Assembly (NCBI GenBank): GCA_019677205.1
Contig: JAAMXY010001302.1
Coordinates: 1 to 18,155, forward strand
Reading direction: 5' to 3'
From: Pinguiococcus pyrenoidosus
Taxonomy: Eukaryota > Sar > Pinguiophyceae > Pinguiochrysidales > Pinguiochrysidaceae
Length of the DNA stretch: 18,155 bases
The notes beneath the pieces are model-generated. The model was not told the DNA's origin and did no database searches. It saw only the letters and a program-made list of their open reading frames with translations. The position numbers and the translations under genes were made by a program. Of the stretch, positions 9,523 to 18,155 are shown in pieces; the first letter of the stretch is position 1; the number at the start of each line of letters is the position of its first letter.

Positions 9523-12259
9523 ATGACGTCAGCCTTCGACCGGCTGCCCCCCCTGGACGATGGGCCTCGGCGCCGCACCACGCCGCGCAACAGCTGGCGC
9601 CTGAGCCGCGTGAGGGACCTGGACGACGTGGAAGCCCCCGGCCGCAGTCGGTCGGAGAGTCCCCGCAAGCGGCGCCTCTTCGACTCGCCGCCCCGGAGGC
9701 CTCCGGCCACGCCCCCACCGGGCAGATGCAGCCCCAACTTGAAGAAGATGGCGCTGCTGCGCAAGGCCGTCAGCGTGGAGAGCCCCGTGGCCCCCAGCCT
9801 GCAGCACTTCGCTGTCCAAAGCCCCGAGTTTCACGCGGAACTTCTCAGCAAGGCCAAGTACGATCGGCGCGCCGCCCCAAAAAGGCTTTGCTTTCCTCTC
9901 TGCCTTTCTCCTTGTGAAGAAGCCTCATCCGATTTGCTCTCAACCTCCAAAGGACGCTGTCGCCGGGGGAGAGGCGGCCAGGTGAGGCAGATGCGGAAGG
10001 TGTCAAAGTGGACCGCATGGGTGTTGACGCCCGAACCTGGATGTGCAGAGTCGATGTTCGTGCCCGACCCGCTGTGCCCGGATGAGGAGGACTACTCCAA
10101 GACGCTCAAGAGCCCCAAGGGCAGCGTGAGAGGCGACGCGGAGATGTCCAGGGCGTCGGCAGCGAGTGGACATCGCCTGGGCGTTCTGCTGGCGGTCTTC
10201 CTGGTGTTGGCTCAGATCTGCGTGCTTCTCAGCTACCTCACCTGCTCGGGCGGCAACAACATCTTTCAGGCGGACTCTCTGCGCTCCTGGCTCAATCCAG
10301 AGGGCAAGGCCTCCGTTGTGAGGCCTCCGTCCAGCATCGGAGGCGGCGCTGCCCAGGGCGTGGCCGAGAGCGACTCGACGCCGAGTGAGATCGACCCCAT
10401 CACGTACTTGAATAGCGTAGGCGACACGCACAAAGCAAAGGCAAGGCGATGGAGGAAGGGCGGCACTTCGGGCGCGGTGGGCACCAAAGCAGCAAACGAG
10501 AGAGGAGTCGCGTCGAGCGAAGACGGAGTCGAGCAGAAAGCGGGAGAGAGGAGTTCGGTTGAGGCGCAAGCTGTTGACACGATTGATCAGGAAATAGAGA
10601 AGCCGTCTGAAGAGGCGTCTAAGCATGGAGGAGAGGCGCTTGCGGAGGCGATGGAGGACGAGGACCGGAGCAGCGAGGAAGAGGCTCGCGGAAGCCGCGC
10701 CGACAGAGGCTCAGCTCAGACGAAGAGCTTGGAAGCCACTCCAAAGCCGGTGGACGCTGGGTCAAAGCCGGTGGACGCTGGGTCAAAGCCGGTGGACGCT
10801 GGGTCAAAGCCGGTGCACGTCGCTCCAAAACCGGTGGACGCTGGGTCAAAGCCGGTGGACGTCGCTCCAACGGCAATAGAAGTCGCTCCCACGGCAATAG
10901 AAGTCGCTCCCATCACTGAGCCGTTCGCTGCTGTCCAGCTGCCACCACTCACTCGCGATGAGCGGATCTGCCGGATTGACCACCACATGGACTTCCAAGG
11001 TGAGGCGCGAAGGCTCAACCGGCGAGAGTGCCCTTCGTTCTTATCGGCTGATGCATCACTTGGCACTTAGCAGGCGGGCGGAAGAGGCAGCCCTGCGAGA
11101 TCTTCGGCGTGACCATCGTCGGGGACCTGGTAGAGCGCCTTGAGTCGCTCCTTGCCGCGTACTGGTTCACGGCAAGCCAGGGGAAGCATCTCTTAGTGCA
11201 TTGGCCGCTGCGGAAGAAGGGAGACAGCGTTCTTGACGACGTCAAGAACTACTGGAACTCCCTCTTCGACATGCTTCGCGGAGTGAGCATCTACGACCGA
11301 GAGTCGTACCTGCGAAGCGATCTTGATTTGCCGGACAAGAAGCTCCTTCCTCGCGGTCAGAGCATCGGGTTCGCGGAGCTCGTCTCTCACTACGAGCTGC
11401 TGCTGCCTGCGGAGGGACGACCCGAAAAGGCTGAAACTCCCGACACCGATGCGCCGTTGGCGAAGCCACCCGAGGCGGCTTCCGATCACTTGTTCCTGTC
11501 AATGCTAAGATACCTCGAGCTCAGTCCCATTCTCGCGAAGCACAAGGCGGCTCTTGCGCAGCAGCTTGGCGACAACTTCGTGGCCGTGGTCTGTCGAATG
11601 TCACCAGAGCTGGTCCCACAAACGGTACGTGGCCGCTGCGTCTGCTCCGCTTCCCAGGTCCAAGAAGACGGGCTAACGGTGTTGGTCCAGGTGCCCCAAT
11701 GGAACTCGGCCTCGAAGGATCAAGCTCAAGCAGCTGAGCAAGGGGCAGATCGCAAGATCGTCGAGTGGGTGAGGGAGGCTCGCAAAAGACGCGGATCGTC
11801 GACCAAGATCCTCTTCATCGGCGAGGGCGACTTGTGGGTCAAGCTGCAGCTCGAGTCCGACTTTGGCGGCGTGGTCACACTTCAGCAAAGGGACCTGGCG
11901 ATGCGAGAGGCGACAACGACGGTGCGTAGCAAGAAGCTGAGCCCATGCCCGAGGACGGAGGTGAACGACAGTCTCACGCTCTCCGCAACCGCGCAGAGTC
12001 AAGACGACATCCTTGCTGCATTCTTGCTGGCTGATGCTGCGGACGTCTACGTCCTTCGCGACGCCCAGTCGGAGGTGAGAATCGAGCCGAAGTGACGGCA
12101 GGCCCTGAGATCGTGGCCCTCATGAGACTTCCGCCTTGTCTGCAGGATATGCTAGGCGACTTCTACTGGAACTTCTGGAGATCTCGGGAGGCACGTGGGA
12201 GCGGTGGGCACGACTACTGCTCTTCTGCCTTTGTGCATTCGTCGGCGTCGCCATGCTAG
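9523..12259 (+). CDS. Type II membrane protein with glycosyltransferase-like (NodZ/fucosyltransferase-type) lumenal domain
   Basis: Five exons: 9523-10999, 11074-11624, 11691-11921, 11997-12074 and 12146-12259; 816 residues. The start has the context GCCACCATGA. Residues 1-215 are a basic, Ser/Pro/Arg-rich cytosolic region, 217-239 one transmembrane helix (LGVLLAVFLVLAQICVLLSYL), then an acidic stem. A 7-residue repeat (SKPVDAG and variants) spans about 407-469, and a folded domain follows from about 480. That domain shows the order seen in GT23/NodZ-like enzymes: a GDLVERLESLLAAYW helix and LLVHWPL strand, NFVAVVCRM where HIRRxD is expected, KILFIGEGDLWVKLQ, and DDILAAFLLADAADVYVL. The similarity is architectural, and the basic motif is not conserved, so activity and substrate are unknown. 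Introns are 74, 66, 75 and 71 bp. Introns 2 and 3 are stop-free multiples of three. A further in-frame intron around 9900-10040 cannot be excluded. Confidence 0.6.
10741..10929 (+). repeat. 21-bp coding minisatellite (about nine units)
   Basis: Tandem 21-bp units from 10741. The first three are nearly identical (PKPVDAG, SKPVDAG, SKPVDAG), followed by SKPVHVA, PKPVDAG, SKPVDVA, two PTAIEVA units and a decayed PITEPFA. Units drift progressively from left to right. The repeat encodes an extended Pro-rich stem between the membrane anchor and the lumenal domain. Confidence 0.95.
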
Positions 12260-12521
12260 AAGATCAAGATGGCGTCGAGGCTGATAGACTCGCATAGACC
12301 CGAACAAGTAAAGATGTGCGTTGCTTCGAAGGGCCGTCAACCCCGCCACCTCCGCGACTCCTCGCCGTTTCTCGGCAGCTACCTCGAAGCCACGGCGTCG
12401 GAGGCTCGCTGCCCCTGTGGTTGGCACTGCTTTCGACAACGCCTGAGAAGCCTCCATGTCTCTGTTGCCTCGCCGACTGGGTCTCAAGCTCATGCAAAGT
12501 CTCTCGGGCGGCTCAAGCAGC
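12260..12521. other. Convergent 3' gap between the glycosyltransferase-like gene and UGDH
   Basis: These 262 bp lie between two convergent stop codons. Open frames here have no homology and no start context. Nothing else is apparent beyond likely overlapping 3' UTRs. Confidence 0.4.
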
Positions 12522-14511
12522 CTAGGTGAGCGTCGCCACTTCGCTGGGCTGCGGCTTGCCGATAGCATAGACCTCGAAGCCGATTTCACGGAGCGCTGCA
12601 TGGTCGCAGATGTTTCGCCCGTCGAAGAGGAACGCCGGCTTGGCCATCGAGTTGTAGATGCGCTGGTAGTCGAGGGTCTTGAACTCGTCCCACTCTGTCA
12701 GCACGGCGATGGCGTGGGCGCCGTCGGCCGCTGCGTAGGCGTCCGGCACGGTCTCCACCAGCTCTTCGAGGTTGGGCACGGTATCCGGGTTCACCTTGAG
12801 CGTGTAGTTGAACTCGATGAACATCTGCTCGCGCTCTACCTTGGGGTCGTACACGGCGAGTCGGGCCCTGCGGCGCGGATAGGGAAGCGAGGTCAGGAGC
12901 GTTGTACATGGTTGATCGCAGCAGGCGGCAACGTGTCGCACCTTTCCTCGAGAAGGTCTCTGCACACGAAGGCCGACGCGGTCTCGCGCGTGTCCCCAGT
13001 GTCCTTCTTGAAGGCGAAGCCGAAGATGGCAATCCGCTTGCCGGTCACCGTGTTCATCATGCGGCTCACCATCATGTGACTAAAGCGCTTCTTCTGGTAC
13101 TCGTTCATCGTGACGACGCCGTGCCAGTAGTCGGCGACCTCCTGCAGCCCGAAGCTCTCACAGAGATACACGAGGTTGAGAATGTCCTTCTGGAAGCAGC
13201 TGCCTCCGAAGCTATAAGCGGAGAACGCGGAGAGGAAGAGGATTACGGCCATCCTAGCAGGTCAAACGTCGGCGAGCGTGACAGCATGCCGGGGTTCTTA
13301 CCCTACGCTAGACTGGAGGAAGCGTGACCCGATTCGCGGGTCCGACCCAATCGCTCGCGAGATCTCCTGCACATCGGCCTGAGTAGCTTCGCAGAGCGCC
13401 GAGATGGAGTTGATGCTGCTCACGCGCTGCGCCAAGAAGGCGTTGGCAACCAGCTTGCTGAGCTCGGACGACCAGAGATTCGTCGTGATGATCTGAGCAT
13501 CCCAAGAGGCCGTCAGAGGAACGCCCGCGTAGCCACATCGAAGAGCCCAGATGAGCTTGAGCCCCACCGCTGAAACTGTTCTCGAGAGGCCCCCAAGCGA
13601 CCTACGACGACCACACGTACCTGCTCGCGTGGTACCCAGTGGGCATAGATGCTCACGAGCTTCTCCACCGCTGCTTGGCCGGCTTCAGTCTGCTCGCCGC
13701 CGATGAGCACGCGGGGGGGGTCCATGAGGTCGTCGATCGCAGTGCCCTCGGCGAGGAACTCCGGGTTGTTGAGCACTTGGAAGTTCAGGCCCCGGTCGTT
13801 GCACGCGAGTACGCGCCGAATCGCCGCGGCGGTGCGGACGGGCACCGTAGACTTCTCCACCACGATCTTGTCGCTCCGCGCGACCTCGGCGATCTTCCGC
13901 GCGCAGAGCTCGCAGTTCTTAATGTTCGCCGCTCTGCCCGCTCCGATGCCTTTCACGTTTCATCGAAGCATGCACAAGGTCACGTGCTACGACAAGCAGA
14001 CATCGGATGGCAAAACAGCACGGGGCACCGAAGGCCCCTCCATATCCGCAAGGGCGTGGTTCGTACCTTGGGTCTTGGTGGGCGTGTTGACCGAGATGAA
14101 GATGATGTCCGCCTCGTTCAGCGCTTCGTCGATGGCCGTGGTGAAGAAGAGGTTCCTGAAGGCTTCAAGTCAGGCGCAGCCGAGCTCCTGCGCTGGCGGA
14201 ACGCCACCTACTTTCCGCGGGTCTCCTGGACGATCTCCAACAGGCCCGGCTCGTAGATTGGCAAGTGGTCGGTGTTCCAAGCGGCAATCTGCCTCTCGTT
14301 AATATCCACCACGGTCACCTGACGAACGCCATTAGAAAGCTTGAAGTGGGGTGCATGCAACGAGGAATGACGCTGGCCCCCTGCTCGCCAGCGGACCGGC
14401 GCAGGGAAGTAGTACCTTGATGCTCGGGCACTTCTTCGCGATCACTGCCATCGTGGGGCCTCCAACATACCCGGCGCCCATGCAGGCGATCTTCATGGTC
14501 CACTCGCTCAT
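12522..14511 (-). CDS. UGDH: UDP-glucose 6-dehydrogenase
   Basis: Seven exons on the minus strand: 14416-14511, 14212-14318, 14067-14155, 13621-13949, 13302-13492, 12942-13211 and 12522-12867; 475 residues (Arabidopsis about 480, human 494). It oxidises UDP-glucose to UDP-glucuronate with two NAD+, normally in the cytosol. Motifs in order: N-terminal Rossmann [20 protein letters not shown] at the exon 3/4 junction; [25 protein letters not shown] with the catalytic Glu; [28 protein letters not shown] with catalytic Cys276 and D280; [43 protein letters not shown]. All six introns (97, 56, 117, 128, 90, 74 bp) restore the family alignment exactly. The start at [12 protein letters not shown] was chosen over an upstream in-frame Met without homology. 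It is head-to-head with the epimerase that uses its product. Confidence 0.95.
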
Positions 14512-14949
14512 GATTCGGCGCAGAGAAGGTTCCTTAGGGTCAGCTAGGTATGCCTCACGGACTGAGGAAGGGATGGACGGGAACAAGGGTAGATGGCTAC
14601 GGAGGGGCGAAGATAATCGCGATTGCACAGCGCCGGAGAGGTGCGTTTGTATTCTGCACCACCTTGCCAGCTTCAGCGTGGCCTCACCCTCACGTCGCCA
14701 TACTTCAGGGCAACTCGAGCTGCAAGACGGGACTTGGAGCGTTGGAGAGAGTTTAGGATGCGAATATGATGCAGGGAAGGCCCCCGAAGATTCGAAAACG
14801 GGTGGGCCTCTTCCTCTTGGTTCCTCTTGGAAGGTCCCGGAAAGTCTCCCCTCGGACCTCCTGGCCGCACCTGGCCGCGTCGGGATCGTGAGATCGTGGG
14901 ATCGTGGGATCGTGGGATCGTGGACGCCGCAACCAGCAGTGGGGCCAGA
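14512..14949. promoter_or_regulatory. Divergent promoter region shared by UGDH and UDP-glucuronate 4-epimerase
   Basis: The 438 bp separate start codons of two head-to-head genes encoding consecutive steps of one pathway. Near the epimerase side it contains five tandem copies of GGGATCGT (14882-14921). Paired GGTTCCTCTTGG-like copies occur near 14810-14830. No TATA-like element is obvious. Co-regulation is inferred from the arrangement alone. Confidence 0.5.
14882..14921. repeat. 8-bp tandem repeat GGGATCGT x5
   Basis: Five head-to-tail copies, one with a single change (GAGATCGT), located 29-68 bp upstream of the epimerase start codon. It is probably in the 5' UTR or core promoter. The GATC core recurs every 8 bp. 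Confidence 0.9.
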
Positions 14950-16334
14950 ATGGCAGAGCTCGAGCCTCCGAAGATCAAGGGCCCGAGCGGCCGTCGGCAG
15001 CTGGCAAGCACGCTACTGCAGTGCGGGGCCCTCCTGGTCGGCGCTGCTCTGCTGTCGCTGCTGTCCGGCGGCCGCGCTGCGTTAAAGCCGAACGTAGGTG
15101 GCGCTTTCCGTGGGCAGCTGCTGACCGGGGACCTACGAGAGAGCGCCGAAAGTGCCGCGGTGGGGCCGCCGAGCGGAGTGCGCGAGCACAAGGTGGTGCT
15201 GCTCACCGGTGCCGCGGGCTTCATCGGGAGTCACGTAGGGGTCGCGCTGCTCGCGCGCGGCGACCGCGTCGTTGCAGTGGATGAGCTGAACGACTACTAC
15301 GATGTGCGCGTCAAAGAGGCGAATGTGGAGTTGCTCCGGGCCGCTGCAGCGGAAGGTCAGCTGGTGTTTCTGAAAGGGGACTGTGCCAACCTGTCGTTTG
15401 TGCAGGAGGCGTGGGATGCTCACGGAGTCACCCATGTGGTGCATTTGGCCGCTCGCGCCGGGGTCCGGCCCTCCATCCTGAAGCCCCATCTGTATGTGCA
15501 CAGCAACGTGGAGGCCACCACGACGCTGTTGGAGACGGCGCGGCAACGGGGCTGCCACCACTTCGTGTTCGCGAGCTCCAGCAGCGTCTACGGCGGATCA
15601 ACGTCGCAGTACTTTTCTGAGAACGAAGTGGTGAACCGGCCCATCTCCCCCTACGCAGCGACAAAGGCCTCCTGTGAGCTCCTAGCGCACACTTGGCATC
15701 ACCTATACGGCATGAAGATCTCCGGCCTGAGGTTCTTCACCGTCTACGGCCCCCGGGGTCGCCCAGACATGGCACCGTACAAGTTTGTAGCTCGCATCAT
15801 AGGAGGTAACTTTGAACTTTGGCAACGTCGGGGCTCCGCGCTTGGCAACAGAGCTCAGAGCTTCTGATTGCGTGATTGCGTGATTGCGTGTAGGGGATCC
15901 GATTCAGCAGTACGGTGATGGAACGTCCAGCCGAGACTACACGTTTGTCGCGGACATCGTGGACGGCGTCTTGAGGGCCTTAGACAGGCCGCGTGGCTTC
16001 GAGATATACAACCTAGGAAATGGCCGCCCGGTCGTCTTGAAGGATTTCATCAGCACCGTGGCGGAAGTGACGGGGAAAGAGCCGGTACGCCGTGCGGGTC
16101 GCACGCAGTCAGAACGTTTATCACAACCCCTCCCCTTCAAACGTACACACAGCCGCCTCACATTTCTCGTTCTTGAAGGTCATCGAGAAATTGCCCGAGC
16201 AACCCGGCGATGTCCCACGGACTTGTGCAGATACGTCCAAGGCTCGCGTCTTGCTTGGGTACAATCCCAAGACTTCCCTCAGAGAGGGCATCAAAAGCTT
16301 AGTCGCGTGGTACAAGAGCTATCACGGCATGTAG
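14950..16334 (+). CDS. GAE: UDP-glucuronate 4-epimerase, Golgi type II membrane form
   Basis: Three exons, 14950-15805, 15894-16084 and 16179-16334; 400 residues (Arabidopsis GAE1 is about 430). It interconverts UDP-glucuronate and UDP-galacturonate, the precursor of pectin-like polymers, using bound NAD+. Layout: short cytosolic start, hydrophobic anchor at about residues 18-42, stem, then an extended-SDR fold with TGAAGFIGSH (G87, G90, G93), AARAGVRPSILKPHLYVHSN (typical of the GAE/bacterial UDP-GlcA epimerase group), FASSSSVYGG, the catalytic Y235-AATK239, FFTVYGPRGRPDMA, spliced GGDPIQQYGDG, SRDYTFVADIVDGV and a C-terminal GYNPKTSLREGI. Introns of 88 and 94 bp restore the alignment. The first contains an 8-bp repeat next to its acceptor. 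The frame extends upstream to another ATG at 14827, but that adds residues spanning the GGGATCGT repeats and is unlikely. Confidence 0.94.
15866..15889. repeat. 8-bp tandem repeat GATTGCGT x3 at an intron 3' end
   Basis: Three exact copies directly precede the GTAG acceptor of epimerase intron 1 (15806-15893). They replace the usual pyrimidine tract. The unit resembles, but is not identical to, the GGGATCGT repeat upstream of the same gene. Confidence 0.85.
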
Positions 16335-16484
16335 AGGAAACCGAAAGCCACGGCATGGTGAAGTAATAGGTAGCCTGATGGTAGATCGCACAGCTTCCGA
16401 GCGAGAGCAGAAACAGGTTCTTTGGTCTCTCTGCGTCGCTCCGTGCCTGCTGGACTCGGCTTCAACGCCGTGAACGCCACTTGC
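16335..16484. other. Convergent 3' gap between the epimerase and the galectin-like gene
   Basis: These 150 bp lie between convergent stop codons. Nothing beyond likely 3' UTR sequence is visible. Confidence 0.4.
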
Positions 16485-18155
16485 TTATGTCGGGTCCTTT
16501 TCCGGATACTTGAGTGCCAGGGAGAGCTGCTTGTCCTTTTCGTAGATGGTCCTGTTCTTATTGCTCACGGACCACGCGGCGAACGGACTTTCGAACTCGA
16601 GAATCGCGGTTCCATCTCTCTCGACGTGGAGCTCCGTGAGGCCGTGGATGGCAAAGCGCTCCTCCAAGCATTTCAGCCACTCGTCAACCTCCGCCTTGTC
16701 CTCTTCGGACAAGATGGGCAGCCCGGAGACGACGACCTCGACCGGTTCGCTTGCTGCTCCGTACTCTTGCACGATGCTCGGGTTCACGGGGATGAGCGGC
16801 ATGCTGCCCCACCACATCTCGTGGACCATCCAATCCTCCCGAGCTCCTGCGTCATCGGTGTCCGGCAGATGAGCAACGAGAGCATCGCCTATCGCAGGTA
16901 GATCGCACGGACCGAAGAGGCCATGGAAACCACAGAGCATCAGCATCTGGTGTGGGAAGCGTCGACCAAGACTACTTCGACAGCCACGCTTCGCACCTGC
17001 TTGAGGCATCCCGTACCGGTGCGGGAACGATGCGCAATGGACGCGTCCTTCGCCATAGAACATGTTGAATCCCTCCTCGGTCGCCTGGATGAGCAGCTCG
17101 AGCTCACCGTGGAAGATGGGCGACCGTTGATCCATCGTCACGCGGCGAATCCTTCCCCACCTAGGGCGAGAGGACCCCGTTCCGTCCTCCCCGAGGTCCT
17201 TGCTGTTCATCACGATGCTCCTCTCCGACCGCCTCGGATTGAAGTGCAGGTAGATGTAGATGTCCGCTCCCGCTTCGTTCCACTGCCCAATGTTCACAGA
17301 GTACCGGGCGCCATCTTTCACGAGGGTGGCCCGTATTGCCAGGGTGTTTTTCTGCCCCGCCGATGGGTCATAGCCAAAGTTGCCCAGGTCCCAGGCTTGC
17401 CCCCAGCCCTCGTTCTCCGGCCTCCCCGGTACCCACCCATCGGTGAGCAGCATTCTAGATGCACGCGCAAGAGACAATCAAAAGAGTCAAGCTCTGCCTT
17501 GCCAGGAAGGCACACAGATTGCGGACGTACCCTTCCTCGTTGTAAGTGTCGCGCCGCAGCTGCTTCTTCTTCGTTGCCATTCGCCTTCGAGAGCGCTTCA
17601 TCAGCACCGAAAGATCTCCAGCCTTGCCATCGTCCTTCGAGGCACTCTCCGGTCGCTTTCGCTTTGCGATGCCCTCAACTGTGACCTCTCCGGAATCAGC
17701 GACCGCCGCCGGGCGCTTCGACTGCTCCACCTCAGCCTGGGGAGGCGGTGACCTCGGCGAAGCCGGTGCAAGCGGCGGAGGTCCGCTCGGACTTCTGGGA
17801 ACCTCTGGGGGTGGCGCATCTGGACTTCTTGGCCCCTCTTGCGATTCGGGAGGTGCCATCTGGGGACTTGGCGGCCTCGCGTCTGGACTATGCGGCCCGT
17901 AGTCGGTCGAGTGTCCTGAATCAGCCTCATTCGCGCTCGCGCTCGCGCCCGTCGATGAAGCTGGTGGCTGATACGATGGACTCGGCGGCCGAGGAGGTTC
18001 CGAGGTAGGACTGTTCGGGCCCTCCGCAGCGCCAAATGCCGGGCTTGATGCTGCCGGTGGCGGCGCGTATGGCGGGCTTGATGCTGCCGGTGGCGGCGCG
18101 TATGGCGGGCTTGATGCTGCCGGTGGCGGCGCGTATGGCGGGCTTGATGCTGCTG
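16485..18155 (-). CDS. Proline-rich protein with galectin-like domain and RRM-like C-terminus (5' end outside window)
   Basis: Two supported exons on the minus strand, 17531 to the right edge and 16485-17454, joined across a 76-bp intron (GTACGT donor, CATCTAG acceptor) that gives NEEG-MLLTDGWVPG. The frame stays open to the edge, so the N-terminus is missing. Order of parts: 11-residue repeats (SSPPYAPPPAA), a Pro/Ser-rich disordered region, a basic cluster (KRSRRRMATKKKQLRR) that could be a nuclear signal, then a galectin-type carbohydrate-binding domain with HFNPR, IVMNS, RWGRIRR and GFNMFYGEGRVHCASFPHR. A C-terminal segment (VEVVVSGLP, DEWLKCLEERF, GTAILEFES) looks like an RRM fold. The Glu normally three residues after the Trp of the sugar site appears to be Ile. 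A second in-frame intron, 16889-16996 (GTGCGA...GATAG, 108 bp, stop-free), is possible. No signal peptide is visible. The galectin assignment is good; the RRM is tentative. Confidence 0.65.
18041..18155 (-). repeat. 33-bp coding minisatellite, about 3.5 units, running off the edge
   Basis: Three identical 33-bp units start at 18041, 18074 and 18107, with a partial fourth from 18140 that carries one substitution. On the minus strand each encodes an 11-residue Pro/Ala/Ser/Tyr unit. Exact identity implies recent expansion. The array probably continues beyond the window. Confidence 0.95.

Noticed and set aside
18041-18155. Possible CRISPR-like array from 33-bp repeats
   Set aside because: Units are directly adjacent with no spacers, in frame, and encode a Pro-rich protein repeat in a eukaryotic gene.

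Overview
This is a gene-dense stretch of nuclear DNA from a eukaryote, not a bacterium. Every recognisable gene except two is interrupted by short GT-AG introns (22 inferred, 55-173 bp), there are no operons or Shine-Dalgarno sites, and the products are eukaryotic: a COP9 signalosome subunit, a canopy-family chaperone, an SLC9B-type antiporter and a Golgi-type UDP-glucuronate epimerase. A CFAP300 homologue says the organism builds motile cilia with dynein arms. UDP-glucuronate 4-epimerase and the GC-rich, compact layout suggest a flagellated unicellular alga or related protist. I cannot name the lineage from the sequence. The uniform GT-AG introns argue against a typical dinoflagellate.

Layout, left to right: CFAP300 (-, 135-896); CSN1 (+, 1189-2867, five exons); canopy-like ER protein (-, 3004-3898, two exons); SLC9B/NHA cation-proton antiporter (+, 4290-6035, three exons); phosphomannomutase (-, 6227-7467, three exons, with an N-terminal targeting-like extension); an unrecognised eight-helix membrane protein (-, 8085-9161); a large type II membrane protein with a glycosyltransferase-like lumenal domain (+, 9523-12259, five exons); UDP-glucose 6-dehydrogenase (-, 12522-14511, seven exons); UDP-glucuronate 4-epimerase (+, 14950-16334, three exons); and a proline-rich galectin-like protein with an RRM-like tail (-, 16485 to beyond the right edge).

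The genes alternate between head-to-head and tail-to-tail: four divergent pairs share short upstream regions of about 290-440 bp, and the convergent 3' ends lie 136-262 bp apart. Four genes in the right half concern sugar metabolism. Phosphomannomutase feeds GDP-mannose. UGDH makes UDP-glucuronate, and the adjacent epimerase converts it to UDP-galacturonate from a shared divergent promoter region. The type II protein may be a glycosyltransferase, and the galectin-like protein would bind beta-galactosides if its site is intact.

The most unusual items are the proline-rich/galectin/RRM-like protein, the head-to-head pair of consecutive pathway enzymes, the phosphomannomutase with an organelle-type leader, the orphan glycosyltransferase-like protein with a 21-bp coding minisatellite, and a splice-donor preference for C at intron position +4. 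Simple repeats are common: a roughly 100-bp CT tract inside an antiporter intron, 8-bp, 21-bp and 33-bp tandem repeats, and an 89-bp degenerate duplication.
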